Origin: Alkalihalobacterium sp048323755
GTDB lineage: Bacteria > Bacillota > Bacilli > Bacillales > Bacillaceae_F
Length of the DNA stretch: 57,247 nucleotides
NCBI RefSeq assembly: GCF_048323755.1
Contig: NZ_JBLWFS010000026.1
Location: 1-57,247 of the forward strand
Direction: 5' to 3'
Each line of letters starts with the position of its first letter. The stretch's first letter is position 1. This document shows positions 41,428 to 49,836 of this stretch, one piece after another. The notes under the pieces were generated by a model. That model had not been told where the DNA came from. It did no database searches and saw only the letters and a list, made by a program, of their open reading frames with translations. The position numbers were made by a program, and so were the translations under genes.

Positions 41428-41496
41428 CTTTTTCACTCCTAATTATTAAAGTAAAACCAATATAACTCTATTTTAGTATCTTTCTTTTATTTAAGA

Positions 41497-41512
41497 TGTG
41501 ACTTTTCTCACA
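41497..41512. promoter_or_regulatory. Fnr box shared by divergent mrp-like and chemoreceptor genes
   Basis: TGTGA-CTTTTC-TCACA, perfect. Rightward, TACAAT lies 21 bases away (41534-41539). Leftward, TAAAAT lies 21 bases away (41470-41475). One site could serve both promoters. Confidence 0.82.
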
Positions 41513-41575
41513 ACGGAAAATTATGAATATAGTTACAATCTAGTAAAAGAATGATAATTATTAAGAGGTGAGTAT

Positions 41576-43285
41576 ATGAAGAAAACGAGCGTTACTATGA
41601 AATTAGGAGTAATTATTTTTACAACGATTTTTATTTCAATGGCGATAATTTCCATATCCAATTATCGAATTATTTATGAAAAAGTAAAAGAAGCAGCGGC
41701 TATTGAATTGTACGGATGTGCCAATATAACAACAGGGCTATTAAATCCTACTGATATTGAACAACTTGCACAAGGAGACTTATCAAAGTCCGCAGAAATT
41801 GGGCAATTAATTAGCTGGACCGTCGATCATAAAGACATATTTGAAACACAGTACATACTTTCACTAGAAGGAAAGGTATTAGTAGCAGATGTAAACTTGC
41901 AAGCACAAGGATTTCAAGCAGGCGATATGTTTTATTTAGACGAAGAAGCTTTACACATGATGAAGTCAATGGGCCATCCCCATTATTCAGACATTTATGA
42001 GTTTGGTGGAATGAAACGACTTACAGGCTATGCACCAATCTTTAAAGATCACGATCCGAGTAAAGAAATGATTGCAATTAGTGCCATCGATTTTGATGCA
42101 AGCATTGTTCATGAGAGAACGTGGGATATGGTGAAAGGCGGTATTTTATTCGGAATTATTCCTCTATTAATTACGACAATCGTGACCATTTGGTTTGTTA
42201 GTAGAACAATGAAGCCTATTTCAGATTTTATCGTGTATGCCAAGAAAATCGCTCAAGGAGATTTGACTGCGCCACGTATAACGATTAACCGAAAAGATGA
42301 GATTGGTGAATTAGGCAATGATTTTAATTCCATGGTTGATCAGTTGCAAGAGATGGTCGGTGATGTCTCTGATAGCTCATACCAAGTGGCAGCTACATCT
42401 GAGCAATTATCCAAACAAGCAAAACAAGTGACGACAACAACGGAGCTGAATTCAGATCGAATTAAAAGTATTCAAGAAGATTCGCAACAGCAAGTAAGGA
42501 AATCGAACCATATTAATGAAGTTATTACTCACATTTCGAATGATATGGATAATGTACTGACACGAATAAAAAAATCATCTGAGATATCGAAACTCGCTAA
42601 TGAAAAGGCTGATACAGGTGATGAAGTGATTAAGCGTGCCATTGAGCAAATGGAAAGGATAAAACAAAATTCAGTTTCAATGAAAGAAACGATGAATGGT
42701 CTTGATAAAAAATCAGAACAAATCAACGAGATCATATCGATGATAACAGCTATAGCCGATCAAACGAATTTATTAGCATTGAATGCAGCTATTGAGGCTG
42801 CCCGTGCAGGAGAGCATGGGAAGGGGTTTGCAGTGGTTGCTGATGAAGTTCGAAAATTAGCAGAACAGTCGTCAGCTTCAACAAACGAGATACGAGAGTT
42901 GATATCACAGATACAAGAAGAAACAACAGAAGCAGTCAAAACATCATCTCATGGTGACCAAACGGTAACAGACGGAATAGCAGTGATGAATCAAGCAGGT
43001 AATTCGTTCCATGAAATTGCAGAATCCATTAATGAGATTACAGGTGATGTCTACCATATTAGTAGTACGTTAAAAGAAATAAATGAAGAAATTCAAAAAA
43101 TCGTAGAACTAACCAAAATAATCGTGGACATATCAGAGAGCCATGCAAATCATACAGACTTTGTTGCGGACTCGACTGAGCAACAAACTGCAGCGATGCA
43201 GGAAGTGAGTGCCGCATCGAGTCAATTAACGAGGATGTCTGAAAGGCTGCAAGAGAAAATCAATCATTTTAAATTAAAAGAGTGA
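41576..43285 (+). CDS. Methyl-accepting chemotaxis protein
   Basis: A 569-aa chemoreceptor. TM1 covers about residues 9-28, the extracellular sensor about 30-185 and TM2 about 190-212. A HAMP domain follows (MKPISDFIVYAKKIAQGDL to about 265). A long cytoplasmic signalling coil follows, with the hairpin tip IADQTNLLALNAAIEAARAG and EVRKLAEQSSASTNEI, and methylation-helix sequences on either side. The ligand cannot be read. The Fnr box upstream suggests taxis to an anaerobic electron acceptor or a redox cue. GAGGTGAG precedes the ATG. The radical SAM gene follows by 84 bases. Confidence 0.95.
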   Translation: MKKTSVTMKLGVIIFTTIFISMAIISISNYRIIYEKVKEAAAIELYGCANITTGLLNPTDIEQLAQGDLSKSAEIGQLISWTVDHKDIFETQYILSLEGKVLVADVNLQAQGFQAGDMFYLDEEALHMMKSMGHPHYSDIYEFGGMKRLTGYAPIFKDHDPSKEMIAISAIDFDASIVHERTWDMVKGGILFGIIPLLITTIVTIWFVSRTMKPISDFIVYAKKIAQGDLTAPRITINRKDEIGELGNDFNSMVDQLQEMVGDVSDSSYQVAATSEQLSKQAKQVTTTTELNSDRIKSIQEDSQQQVRKSNHINEVITHISNDMDNVLTRIKKSSEISKLANEKADTGDEVIKRAIEQMERIKQNSVSMKETMNGLDKKSEQINEIISMITAIADQTNLLALNAAIEAARAGEHGKGFAVVADEVRKLAEQSSASTNEIRELISQIQEETTEAVKTSSHGDQTVTDGIAVMNQAGNSFHEIAESINEITGDVYHISSTLKEINEEIQKIVELTKIIVDISESHANHTDFVADSTEQQTAAMQEVSAASSQLTRMSERLQEKINHFKLKE

Positions 43286-43368
43286 TTGTGATAGAGCTCA
43301 CAGTCAAGACTAGGATTTTCTCTTATAGTCAAAGTAGAAGCTTTGCTGTAGAAGGAGAGTGGCTGAAA

Positions 43369-44502
43369 ATGACCATAGATACTAATGCAAATGCAATTCA
43401 CCAGAATTATAACGAATTTCCTTTCATCGTGATTTGGGAAGTTACACGAGCTTGTGCTTTAAAATGTCTTCATTGTCGTGCGGAGGCTCAATATAAAGCA
43501 GACCCAACACAATTATCATTTGAAGAGGGAAAACGACTAATTGATCAAATTGCTGACATGAATAACCCGCTTTTTGTCTTTACTGGCGGCGACCCGCTTA
43601 TGAGACCAGATTTATTTCAGTTGGCACAGTATGCGATCCATGAAAAAAATCTTGCCGTCTCGATGACACCGAGTGCCACACCTAAAGTGACGAAAGCGGC
43701 CGTTGAAGAGGCGAAGCGTGTGGGTTTATCACGATGGGCATTTAGTTTAGATGGATCCAATGCAAAAATTCATGATTATTTTCGAGGGACAAATGGGTCG
43801 TTTGATCGAACAATGAAAGGTATTTCTTACCTGAAAGAATTAAGGATCCCAATTCAAATTAATACTACGGTATCAAACTATAATATTGATGATTTGGAGC
43901 GAATTAGCGAAGTCGTTAAAGATATGGGAGCTGTCCTTTGGAGTTTATTTTTCTTAATTCCAACAGGACGAGCTCAACAAAAAGACATGTTAACCCCGCA
44001 CCAACATGAAGAAGTCATGAACTGGCTCGTTGGGGTGCAGGAAAAAATGCCGTATCATGTGAAAGCGACTGAAGCACCTCATTACCGGAGAGTGTTTTTG
44101 CAAAATAAACAGACTGCTACTTCTAGTAGACGTGGAAACCATTCAGATAATCGTTCGGTGGATCTTGAGAAACCACAGAAACGTACTGACATACTAGGAC
44201 GTGCTCCAAAAGGGGTTAATGATGGAGATGGGTTTGTTTTTATTAGTCATACTGGCGATGTCTATCCAAGCGGCTTTTTACCTGTAAAATGTGGGAATGT
44301 TCGTGAGCAATCATTGTTAGATATCTATCAACAATCACCTGTCATGAAAGCCTTACGAAATAAATCTTTACTCAAAGGAAAGTGTGGCCAGTGTGAATTT
44401 AAAAACATATGTGGCGGATCTCGCGCTCGTGCCTTTGCCGTGCACGGTGATTACTTGGCAAGTGATCCGAGTTGTGGCTATATTCCAGCAACAATAACAT
44501 AA
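43369..44502 (+). CDS. Radical SAM/SPASM protein (NirJ/TIGR04053-like)
   Basis: A 377-aa radical SAM enzyme with Cys29-x3-Cys33-x2-Cys36 (CALKCLHC), FVFTGGDPLMRPDLF, and a C-terminal SPASM-type cluster region (CGQCEFKNICGGSRARAF ... SCGYIP). It resembles the Bacillus family TIGR04053 and the haem-modifying enzymes NirJ and AhbD. The reaction is unknown; haem or peptide modification is possible. AGGAGAG lies eleven bases before ATG 43369, a long spacing, so the start is slightly uncertain. It follows the chemoreceptor and precedes the nitrate-reductase module, which fits an anaerobic maturation role. Confidence 0.88.
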   Translation: MTIDTNANAIHQNYNEFPFIVIWEVTRACALKCLHCRAEAQYKADPTQLSFEEGKRLIDQIADMNNPLFVFTGGDPLMRPDLFQLAQYAIHEKNLAVSMTPSATPKVTKAAVEEAKRVGLSRWAFSLDGSNAKIHDYFRGTNGSFDRTMKGISYLKELRIPIQINTTVSNYNIDDLERISEVVKDMGAVLWSLFFLIPTGRAQQKDMLTPHQHEEVMNWLVGVQEKMPYHVKATEAPHYRRVFLQNKQTATSSRRGNHSDNRSVDLEKPQKRTDILGRAPKGVNDGDGFVFISHTGDVYPSGFLPVKCGNVREQSLLDIYQQSPVMKALRNKSLLKGKCGQCEFKNICGGSRARAFAVHGDYLASDPSCGYIPATIT

Positions 44503-44519
44503 ATCAAATCTTTTAGATC

Positions 44520-44556
44520 AACAAGCTTCAATCGTATGATTGGGGCTTGTTTTCAT
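44520..44556 (+). terminator. Terminator after the radical SAM gene
   Basis: AACAAGCTTCAATC and GATTGGGGCTTGTT pair around GTAT, followed by TTTTCATT. Confidence 0.75.
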
Positions 44557-44730
44557 TATAGGACTCTAGTACTAAACAATATTCTCGAAAAAAGCATTTT
44601 AAATTGTGTCATAAAGTTCACAGATCGTCTAAAGTTCATCCTTACTTTTCTACAAATAGCGTTGTATCAATAGTTTGCTTCCCCCCAAAAAAATTCTACC
44701 ATTATTTTGTTACTATATTTTCTTATCTCG

Positions 44731-44746
44731 TGTGAAAAAACTCACA
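44731..44746 (+). promoter_or_regulatory. Fnr box of the nitrate-reductase-like module
   Basis: TGTGA-AAAAAC-TCACA, perfect, 21 bases before TACAAT (44768-44773). Confidence 0.87.
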
Positions 44747-44819
44747 GTACTAAAATCGAGCTGCCTCTACAATAAGTTTAACAAAACAAATTGTGATTTA
44801 ACGTAGAGGAGTGACAAGG

Positions 44820-45962
44820 ATGACTCAGTTTGAAAAGTCCTTTTATTCAAAAACAAGTATGTATGCTTTCATTGTAGTTTTACTATTAATTACCTCGATG
44901 TGGATTGGTACAAAGCAGTTCAGCCATGTGGACATGATGTTGTTTGGTTATTTAATTTCATCATTTGTCTTTGCGATTGGGATGACGGTTAGAATATGTG
45001 CTTGGTCGATGCGACCAGCGACTCACCAAGTATTAAAAAGAACGATCCAAAACTTAAAAGCAAGAAAAAGACAAAAACGTAACATTAAATCTGTGATGCA
45101 AACATTAGTCGATAATATTTTATTCCAAAAATTTATTTTCAAGCGCGGCATTTATCGGGGCATTCAACACTGGCTTGTAGCTTGGGGCTGTATCGGATCT
45201 TTTGCGATTACATTTGGACTGACGTTTGGCTGGATGCACTTTAAACTCGTTGATGCCACGACATACCAACTTGTAGTGATGGGGTACCCAATGATCAAGA
45301 TGGCAGCAGACGGATTATTCGCAGAATTAGTTTTTAATGGCCTAAACATTACCGCTTTAATGGTATTAGGTGGAGTCGTCATGATGATGATCCGACGCCA
45401 AAGAGACAAAGGTGTTCAAGTGACACAACGGTTCGAATTTGATTTATTTCCTTTATATATGCTTCTAGCGGTAACAGTATCTGGCTTATTATTAACGGTT
45501 TCTTATAAATTTTTAGGTGGCTTTATTCATTCTTATTTAGCGCTTTTTCACCAATTTACGGTTGTGATTTTCTTAGTATACTTCCCGTTTGGAAAGCTGT
45601 TCCACTTACCAATTCGTCCATTAGCTGTGGCGGTTCCGATGAACTACCAAGAGCAATTGAAGGTCGATACTCGACCATGTAAAAAATGCGGAACAACATA
45701 TAGCAGTGACGATCAAATTGATGATGTTAAAGATATTTTAGGAGTGCAAGCCTTTGACTTACAACTAAAAGACGGTTCTTATTTAGCGGACTACTGTCCA
45801 TCGTGTCGAAGAAGAATGCGTGTAATGAGCCAATTAAATTTAGAAAATGCAGCAGGGAATCCATTTGGACCGATCCAAACGAATAACGGTATTCACATTC
45901 CAGGGTTTGGCCGCAAACGTTCTGAAAACTTTTATGATGAAACAAGAGAAGGGGAGAAATAA
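44820..45962 (+). CDS. NarI-like membrane cytochrome b subunit with zinc-ribbon tail
   Basis: A 380-aa membrane protein, first gene of the nitrate-reductase-like module. Six helices are predicted at about 13-30, 38-60, 112-140, 165-190, 208-230 and 236-262. Histidines that could bind haem b lie in or near helices (His117, His237, His244, His262). The helix pattern FIHSYLALFHQFTVVIFLVY with KLFHLPIRP recalls NarI/DsrM-type quinol-oxidising cytochromes. The cytoplasmic tail carries two CxxC pairs, Cys287/Cys290 and Cys326/Cys329, as in a zinc ribbon or rubredoxin, unusual for NarI. GAGGAGTG precedes ATG 44820. It likely anchors the complex and takes electrons from menaquinol; this is inference. 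Confidence 0.75.
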   Translation: MTQFEKSFYSKTSMYAFIVVLLLITSMWIGTKQFSHVDMMLFGYLISSFVFAIGMTVRICAWSMRPATHQVLKRTIQNLKARKRQKRNIKSVMQTLVDNILFQKFIFKRGIYRGIQHWLVAWGCIGSFAITFGLTFGWMHFKLVDATTYQLVVMGYPMIKMAADGLFAELVFNGLNITALMVLGGVVMMMIRRQRDKGVQVTQRFEFDLFPLYMLLAVTVSGLLLTVSYKFLGGFIHSYLALFHQFTVVIFLVYFPFGKLFHLPIRPLAVAVPMNYQEQLKVDTRPCKKCGTTYSSDDQIDDVKDILGVQAFDLQLKDGSYLADYCPSCRRRMRVMSQLNLENAAGNPFGPIQTNNGIHIPGFGRKRSENFYDETREGEK

Positions 45963-45963
45963 A

Positions 45964-48087
45964 ATGACGGACTATCTTGTAAAAGAAGGCGTAAAAAACT
46001 TACAACATGAAGGAGAAAAATTAATTTCAACACACTGTTGTTACTGCGGAATGCAGTGCGGCATGCACATTCGCCTAGATGAAAAAACAAATAAAGTCGT
46101 AGGGGTAGAGCCTCGTTACGACTGGCCAGTAACACTTGGAAAGCTTTGTCCTAAAGGGGTAACCGCTTATCAAACGATCGATCACGACGAGCGAATTACA
46201 AAACCGCTAATTAAAAAGAACGGACAATTTGTTGAAGCAACTTGGGAAGAAGCGCTTGATCTGATTGAGAAAAACTTTAAAAAGCTGCAAAAAGAACACG
46301 GTAAAGATGCACTGAGTGTATTCGGTGGTGTATCGATGACAAATGAAAAATGTTACCTTGTTGGGAAATATGCTCGAGCTGCACTAGGTACGCGTTATGT
46401 TGATTATAATGGCCGCTTCTGTATGAGTTCAGCTGCTGGCGGGTTTATGCAGACACTTGGTACAGATCGGGGATCAACATTACCATGGCCAGAGTTAGAG
46501 CATACGGATTGCTTCTTTATGGCTGGTTCAAATACGGCTGAATGTCATCCAACAAGTATCCAATGGTTATGGAAAGCGAGAGACAAAGGAGCGAAAATGA
46601 TCGTTGCAGATCCTCGTGAAACTCCAACTGCTCGAATTGCCGATGTACATCTTGACCTTAGACCTGGAACAGATGACACATTAGCAAGTGGAATGCTTCA
46701 TCTGCTCATTAAAGAAGGCTATGTAGATGAGGCTTATGTCAACGAGCGTTGTAATAACTATGAAGAACTAAAACAAGCAGTAGAAGGTTTTACACCTGAA
46801 TTCACTTCGAAAATTACGGGTGTCGCAGTAGAAAAAATTGTGAAAGCCGCTCACATCTTTGGACGTTCTCCTCGATCAGTTGTCATGTTTGCACGAGGTA
46901 TTGAACAGCAATCTAAAGGTGTAGACAATGTTAGACTTTATACGTCAATGGCGCTTCTAAGAGGACAAATTGGTAAATTCGCATCAGGTGTAGCAACATT
47001 TACTGGTCAAGCGAACGGTCAAGGTGGACGTGAACACGGCCAAAAAGCTGATGCACTTCCAGGTTACCGTAAAATTTCTGATCCAGAAGCAGTTAAATAT
47101 GTTTCGAGCGTATGGGGAATTGACCCCGCTGATATGCCGAGAGAAGGGGTATCTGCGTACGAAATGTTTGATGAAATTGAGGAAGGTCGCATTCGCGGAA
47201 TGCATGTCATGTGTAGTAATCCAGCGGTATCAGCACCTAACCTTCAACATATATGGAATGGATTTAATAAATTAGACTTTTTAGTTGTAAGTGACTTCTT
47301 TATGTCAGAAACTGCTGAATTTGCAGATGTTATTCTTCCAGTAACATCTTGGGCAGAAGACGAAGGGACAACGACTAATCTTGAAGGTCGAGTCATTCGT
47401 ATTCGTAAAGTAAAAGACCCGATTGGAGAATCGAAAACGGATTGGCAAATTATGAAGGCGATTGCAGAGCGAATGGGTAAAGGACATTTATTCAACTACA
47501 ACAATGCACGTGAGATCTTTGATGAGTTCCGCTTAGCTTCAAAAGGTGGAAAAGCTGATTATTACGGGATTACGTACGAGCGAATTGACCAAGAAGACGG
47601 TGTATTTTGGCCATGTCCTTCAGAAGACCACCCGGGAACACCAACGATGTTTAAAGAGAAATTCGGAACTCCTGATGGAAAAGCAATTCTTCCAATTGTT
47701 AACTACCGAGACTCAGGAGAAGTCCCTGATGAGGAATATCCGTTGTATTTAACAACTGGACGTGTGGTTTTCCACTTCTTATCCGGAAGTCAAACTAGAC
47801 GAACTGAATTTTTAATGCAGCAATGTCCGGTACCTTATGCGGAGATGCATCCAGCACTTGCAAGTCAATATGGCCTCGTAAATGGGGGCACAGTGAAATT
47901 AATGACAAGACGTTCAGAAATGGAATTAGAAGTTCGATTGACGAAAGCAATTCGTGAAGATACAGTGTTTGTTCCTTACCATTGGGGCAAAGAACTTGCG
48001 GTTAATGTATTAACAAATCCAGCTTTAGATCCAGTTTCGAGAATGCCTGAATTTAAAGTATGTTCGGTAAAAATGAAAAAGGCCTAA
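45964..48087 (+). CDS. NasC/NapA-like nitrate reductase catalytic subunit
   Basis: A 707-aa molybdopterin enzyme. The N-terminal [4Fe-4S] site is Cys25-x2-Cys28-x3-Cys32...Cys62 (CCYCGMQCG...KLCPKG), and Cys153 in NGRFCMSSAA is the expected molybdenum ligand. FTGQANGQGGREHGQKADAL and the C-terminal YLTTGRVVFHFLSGSQTRR are typical of assimilatory NasC-type nitrate reductases, and the length matches B. subtilis NasC. No Tat signal is present, so it should work in the cytoplasm. Context is not assimilatory: an Fnr box, ferredoxin, Rieske and NarI-like subunits suggest a respiratory complex. GGGGAG precedes ATG 45964, one base after the previous stop. Another molybdenum substrate cannot be excluded. 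Confidence 0.88.
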   Translation: MTDYLVKEGVKNLQHEGEKLISTHCCYCGMQCGMHIRLDEKTNKVVGVEPRYDWPVTLGKLCPKGVTAYQTIDHDERITKPLIKKNGQFVEATWEEALDLIEKNFKKLQKEHGKDALSVFGGVSMTNEKCYLVGKYARAALGTRYVDYNGRFCMSSAAGGFMQTLGTDRGSTLPWPELEHTDCFFMAGSNTAECHPTSIQWLWKARDKGAKMIVADPRETPTARIADVHLDLRPGTDDTLASGMLHLLIKEGYVDEAYVNERCNNYEELKQAVEGFTPEFTSKITGVAVEKIVKAAHIFGRSPRSVVMFARGIEQQSKGVDNVRLYTSMALLRGQIGKFASGVATFTGQANGQGGREHGQKADALPGYRKISDPEAVKYVSSVWGIDPADMPREGVSAYEMFDEIEEGRIRGMHVMCSNPAVSAPNLQHIWNGFNKLDFLVVSDFFMSETAEFADVILPVTSWAEDEGTTTNLEGRVIRIRKVKDPIGESKTDWQIMKAIAERMGKGHLFNYNNAREIFDEFRLASKGGKADYYGITYERIDQEDGVFWPCPSEDHPGTPTMFKEKFGTPDGKAILPIVNYRDSGEVPDEEYPLYLTTGRVVFHFLSGSQTRRTEFLMQQCPVPYAEMHPALASQYGLVNGGTVKLMTRRSEMELEVRLTKAIREDTVFVPYHWGKELAVNVLTNPALDPVSRMPEFKVCSVKMKKA

Positions 48088-48109
48088 ATGGGATAAGGAG
48101 TGTTCTGCA

Positions 48110-48652
48110 ATGAAAAAAGTTATGTATTTAGAATTTGAAAGGTGTATCGGCTGCCGCTCATGTCAAGCGGCATGCCGTGAATGTGGCGGTCACGATGCAA
48201 AAGAAAGAAACTACGTTGAATATGTCGACTTTATGGAAAGTAGACAAACGTTTCCTATGTTATGTATGCAATGTAAGGACCCAGCATGTGCACGAGTATG
48301 TCCGGCGAATGCAATTCAAATAACAGAAGAAGGTGTCGTCCTTTCGGCAATGGAAGAAAAGTGTATCGGTTGTCGTAACTGTACGTTTGGATGTCCATTT
48401 GGTATACCAAAATTCGACTTTGAAGAAAATAAGATGTACAAATGTGATATGTGTTATGACAGAACCCAATACGGGATTTCCCCGATGTGTGCATCAGTTT
48501 GTCCGAGTGATGCGATCCGTTTTATTGACTTCGACGAAATGCAAGCTTTACGCAGACGTCGTACACAGATGAACTTAATTGAAGGAAAAAAACCTTCAGA
48601 ACAAGATAAATGGCAATACGTGCCTGAGTTTTTCGGGGTGTATTCGGATTAA
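48110..48652 (+). CDS. Four-cluster ferredoxin subunit (NarH/DmsB-like)
   Basis: A 180-aa electron-transfer protein with sixteen cysteines in four groups, enough for four [4Fe-4S] clusters: CIGCRSCQAAC (Cys12, 15, 18, 22), CMQCKDPACARVCP, CIGCRNCTFGCP and CDMCYDRT...CASVCP. This arrangement is that of DmsB/NrfC-type subunits that link membrane proteins to molybdenum subunits. No signal peptide, so cytoplasmic, on the same side as the catalytic subunit. AAGGAGTG precedes the ATG. It lies 22 bases after the catalytic gene and 30 before the Rieske gene. Confidence 0.92.
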   Translation: MKKVMYLEFERCIGCRSCQAACRECGGHDAKERNYVEYVDFMESRQTFPMLCMQCKDPACARVCPANAIQITEEGVVLSAMEEKCIGCRNCTFGCPFGIPKFDFEENKMYKCDMCYDRTQYGISPMCASVCPSDAIRFIDFDEMQALRRRRTQMNLIEGKKPSEQDKWQYVPEFFGVYSD

Positions 48653-48682
48653 TGATTTTCTAAGACCAGAGGAGGGATAAAG

Positions 48683-49216
48683 ATGACAGATAAGAAGAAA
48701 CTCGGTCGAAATCAAAAAGACAGTCAAGATGATATGGTTAATCTTGTCGATAATATTGATCGTGATGACGATTTAAAATTTAACCGTCGTGCTTTCTTAA
48801 AGACGGCAGTAGGAGCCTCAGTAGCGTTAGGACTTGCAACAGTACCATTTTCAGTACGAGCGATGCTGGGTTTTGCTGAAGACGATTTTGAACGAACGGA
48901 AATAGCCAAAATGGTGAATGTACCAAAAGGAAGTTCAATTACATTTAACTACCCAACAGATAAAGATCCAGCCATTCTTATTCATACGAAGGCTGGTGAG
49001 TGGTTAGCGTATAACAGTGCTTGTCCACACTTAATGTGTCCGGTTTTTTATGAACCAGAAAAAGAAGAATTAGTTTGTCCGTGTCATAAAGGATATTTTG
49101 ACTTACACAGTGGGCAACCGATGGCTGGCCCGCCGCAACGGGAGTTACCGCTAATTGAAATCGAATTAGATAATGGGGTCGTGTATGCGGTGGGAAGGAA
49201 AATTCGCCATGGGTAA
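48683..49216 (+). CDS. Rieske iron-sulfur protein with Tat-type anchor
   Basis: A 177-aa Rieske protein. A Tat-like motif FNRRAFLK (residues 33-40) precedes one hydrophobic helix (41-60), as in QcrA and other uncleaved Rieske anchors. The [2Fe-2S] ligands are Cys114/His116 and Cys132/His135, with Cys119 and Cys134 placed for the disulfide of high-potential Rieske centres. The domain should face outward, whereas the molybdenum and ferredoxin subunits should be cytoplasmic. With the NarI-like cytochrome b it may form a small quinol-oxidising unit. GGAGGG precedes the ATG; the next small gene overlaps its stop. Confidence 0.9.
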   Translation: MTDKKKLGRNQKDSQDDMVNLVDNIDRDDDLKFNRRAFLKTAVGASVALGLATVPFSVRAMLGFAEDDFERTEIAKMVNVPKGSSITFNYPTDKDPAILIHTKAGEWLAYNSACPHLMCPVFYEPEKEELVCPCHKGYFDLHSGQPMAGPPQRELPLIEIELDNGVVYAVGRKIRHG

Positions 49217-49403
49217 AAAAATCTGCTGGGCCATTATATTAATAACGATTGCTGTGAATGTCGTGATGCTACAATGGACGATTGAAGCGTATTTAGGTGT
49301 CGAGTATGAGAAAATTTACACTTATACAATTGTTGGAGTCGTTTCATCGGTTATTGCATTTTTAACGTACTTAAAGTGGCGGAAATTAGAATACACCAAT
49401 TAG
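49209..49403 (+). CDS. Small two-helix membrane protein of the nitrate-reductase module
   Basis: A 64-aa protein with two predicted transmembrane helices (about 4-22 and 32-52) and a basic end (KWRKLEY). The ATG at 49209 lies inside the last codons of the Rieske gene (8-base overlap) and is preceded by GGGAAGG, so it is translationally coupled. I recognise no family. By position it is probably an accessory subunit that stabilises the membrane part, as small subunits do in other respiratory complexes. Confidence 0.7.
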   Translation: MGKKICWAIILITIAVNVVMLQWTIEAYLGVEYEKIYTYTIVGVVSSVIAFLTYLKWRKLEYTN

Positions 49404-49407
49404 TGAG

Positions 49408-49476
49408 AAAGCCAACATATGCCAACTAAAATGGTCTTTTTAGGACATTTTAAGCAGATTTGTTGGCTTTTTTCTT
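49408..49476 (+). terminator. Terminator of the nitrate-reductase-like module
   Basis: AAAGCCAACA (49408) pairs with TGTTGGCTTT (49461), with a secondary stem inside and a T run after. Confidence 0.75.
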
Positions 49477-49836
49477 TTCTAAATAAGTTAAGTTTCTTTA
49501 TTGTGTCAATTTTACCAAAGATTTATGGAGATGATCGAAGTGTAGATTATTATACAAAAGGTCGGAGTAGGGAAAAATACACCTAAGTAATTCAGGGTAT
49601 TCACCGATTGATAATACATAACAGCTAACGTATCATCAGAAGTAAGAAATTTTGCATAAGTACTGTATCAATAGTGATTACAAAGGAAAACCTAATCGAT
49701 ACGAAAAGTTGGTTAACGATCGAGAAGTGGGTTTAATAAAAGTGAGACATTTCATATAATAAAACACTTATTAATAATCTTTTGTAGAGTTTACACATAA
49801 ATGCAACTAGAAAAGTAAAATTGGAGTGAAGTAAAA
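49477..49836. other. 360-base gap upstream of fnr
   Basis: AT-rich; no gene and no consensus Fnr box seen. It should hold the fnr promoter, but I cannot place it with confidence. Confidence 0.4.

Noticed and set aside
44820..49403. NarGHJI-type respiratory nitrate reductase
   Set aside because: The catalytic subunit is about 700 aa, not about 1200; there is no NarH- or NarJ-like protein; and a Rieske protein is present.
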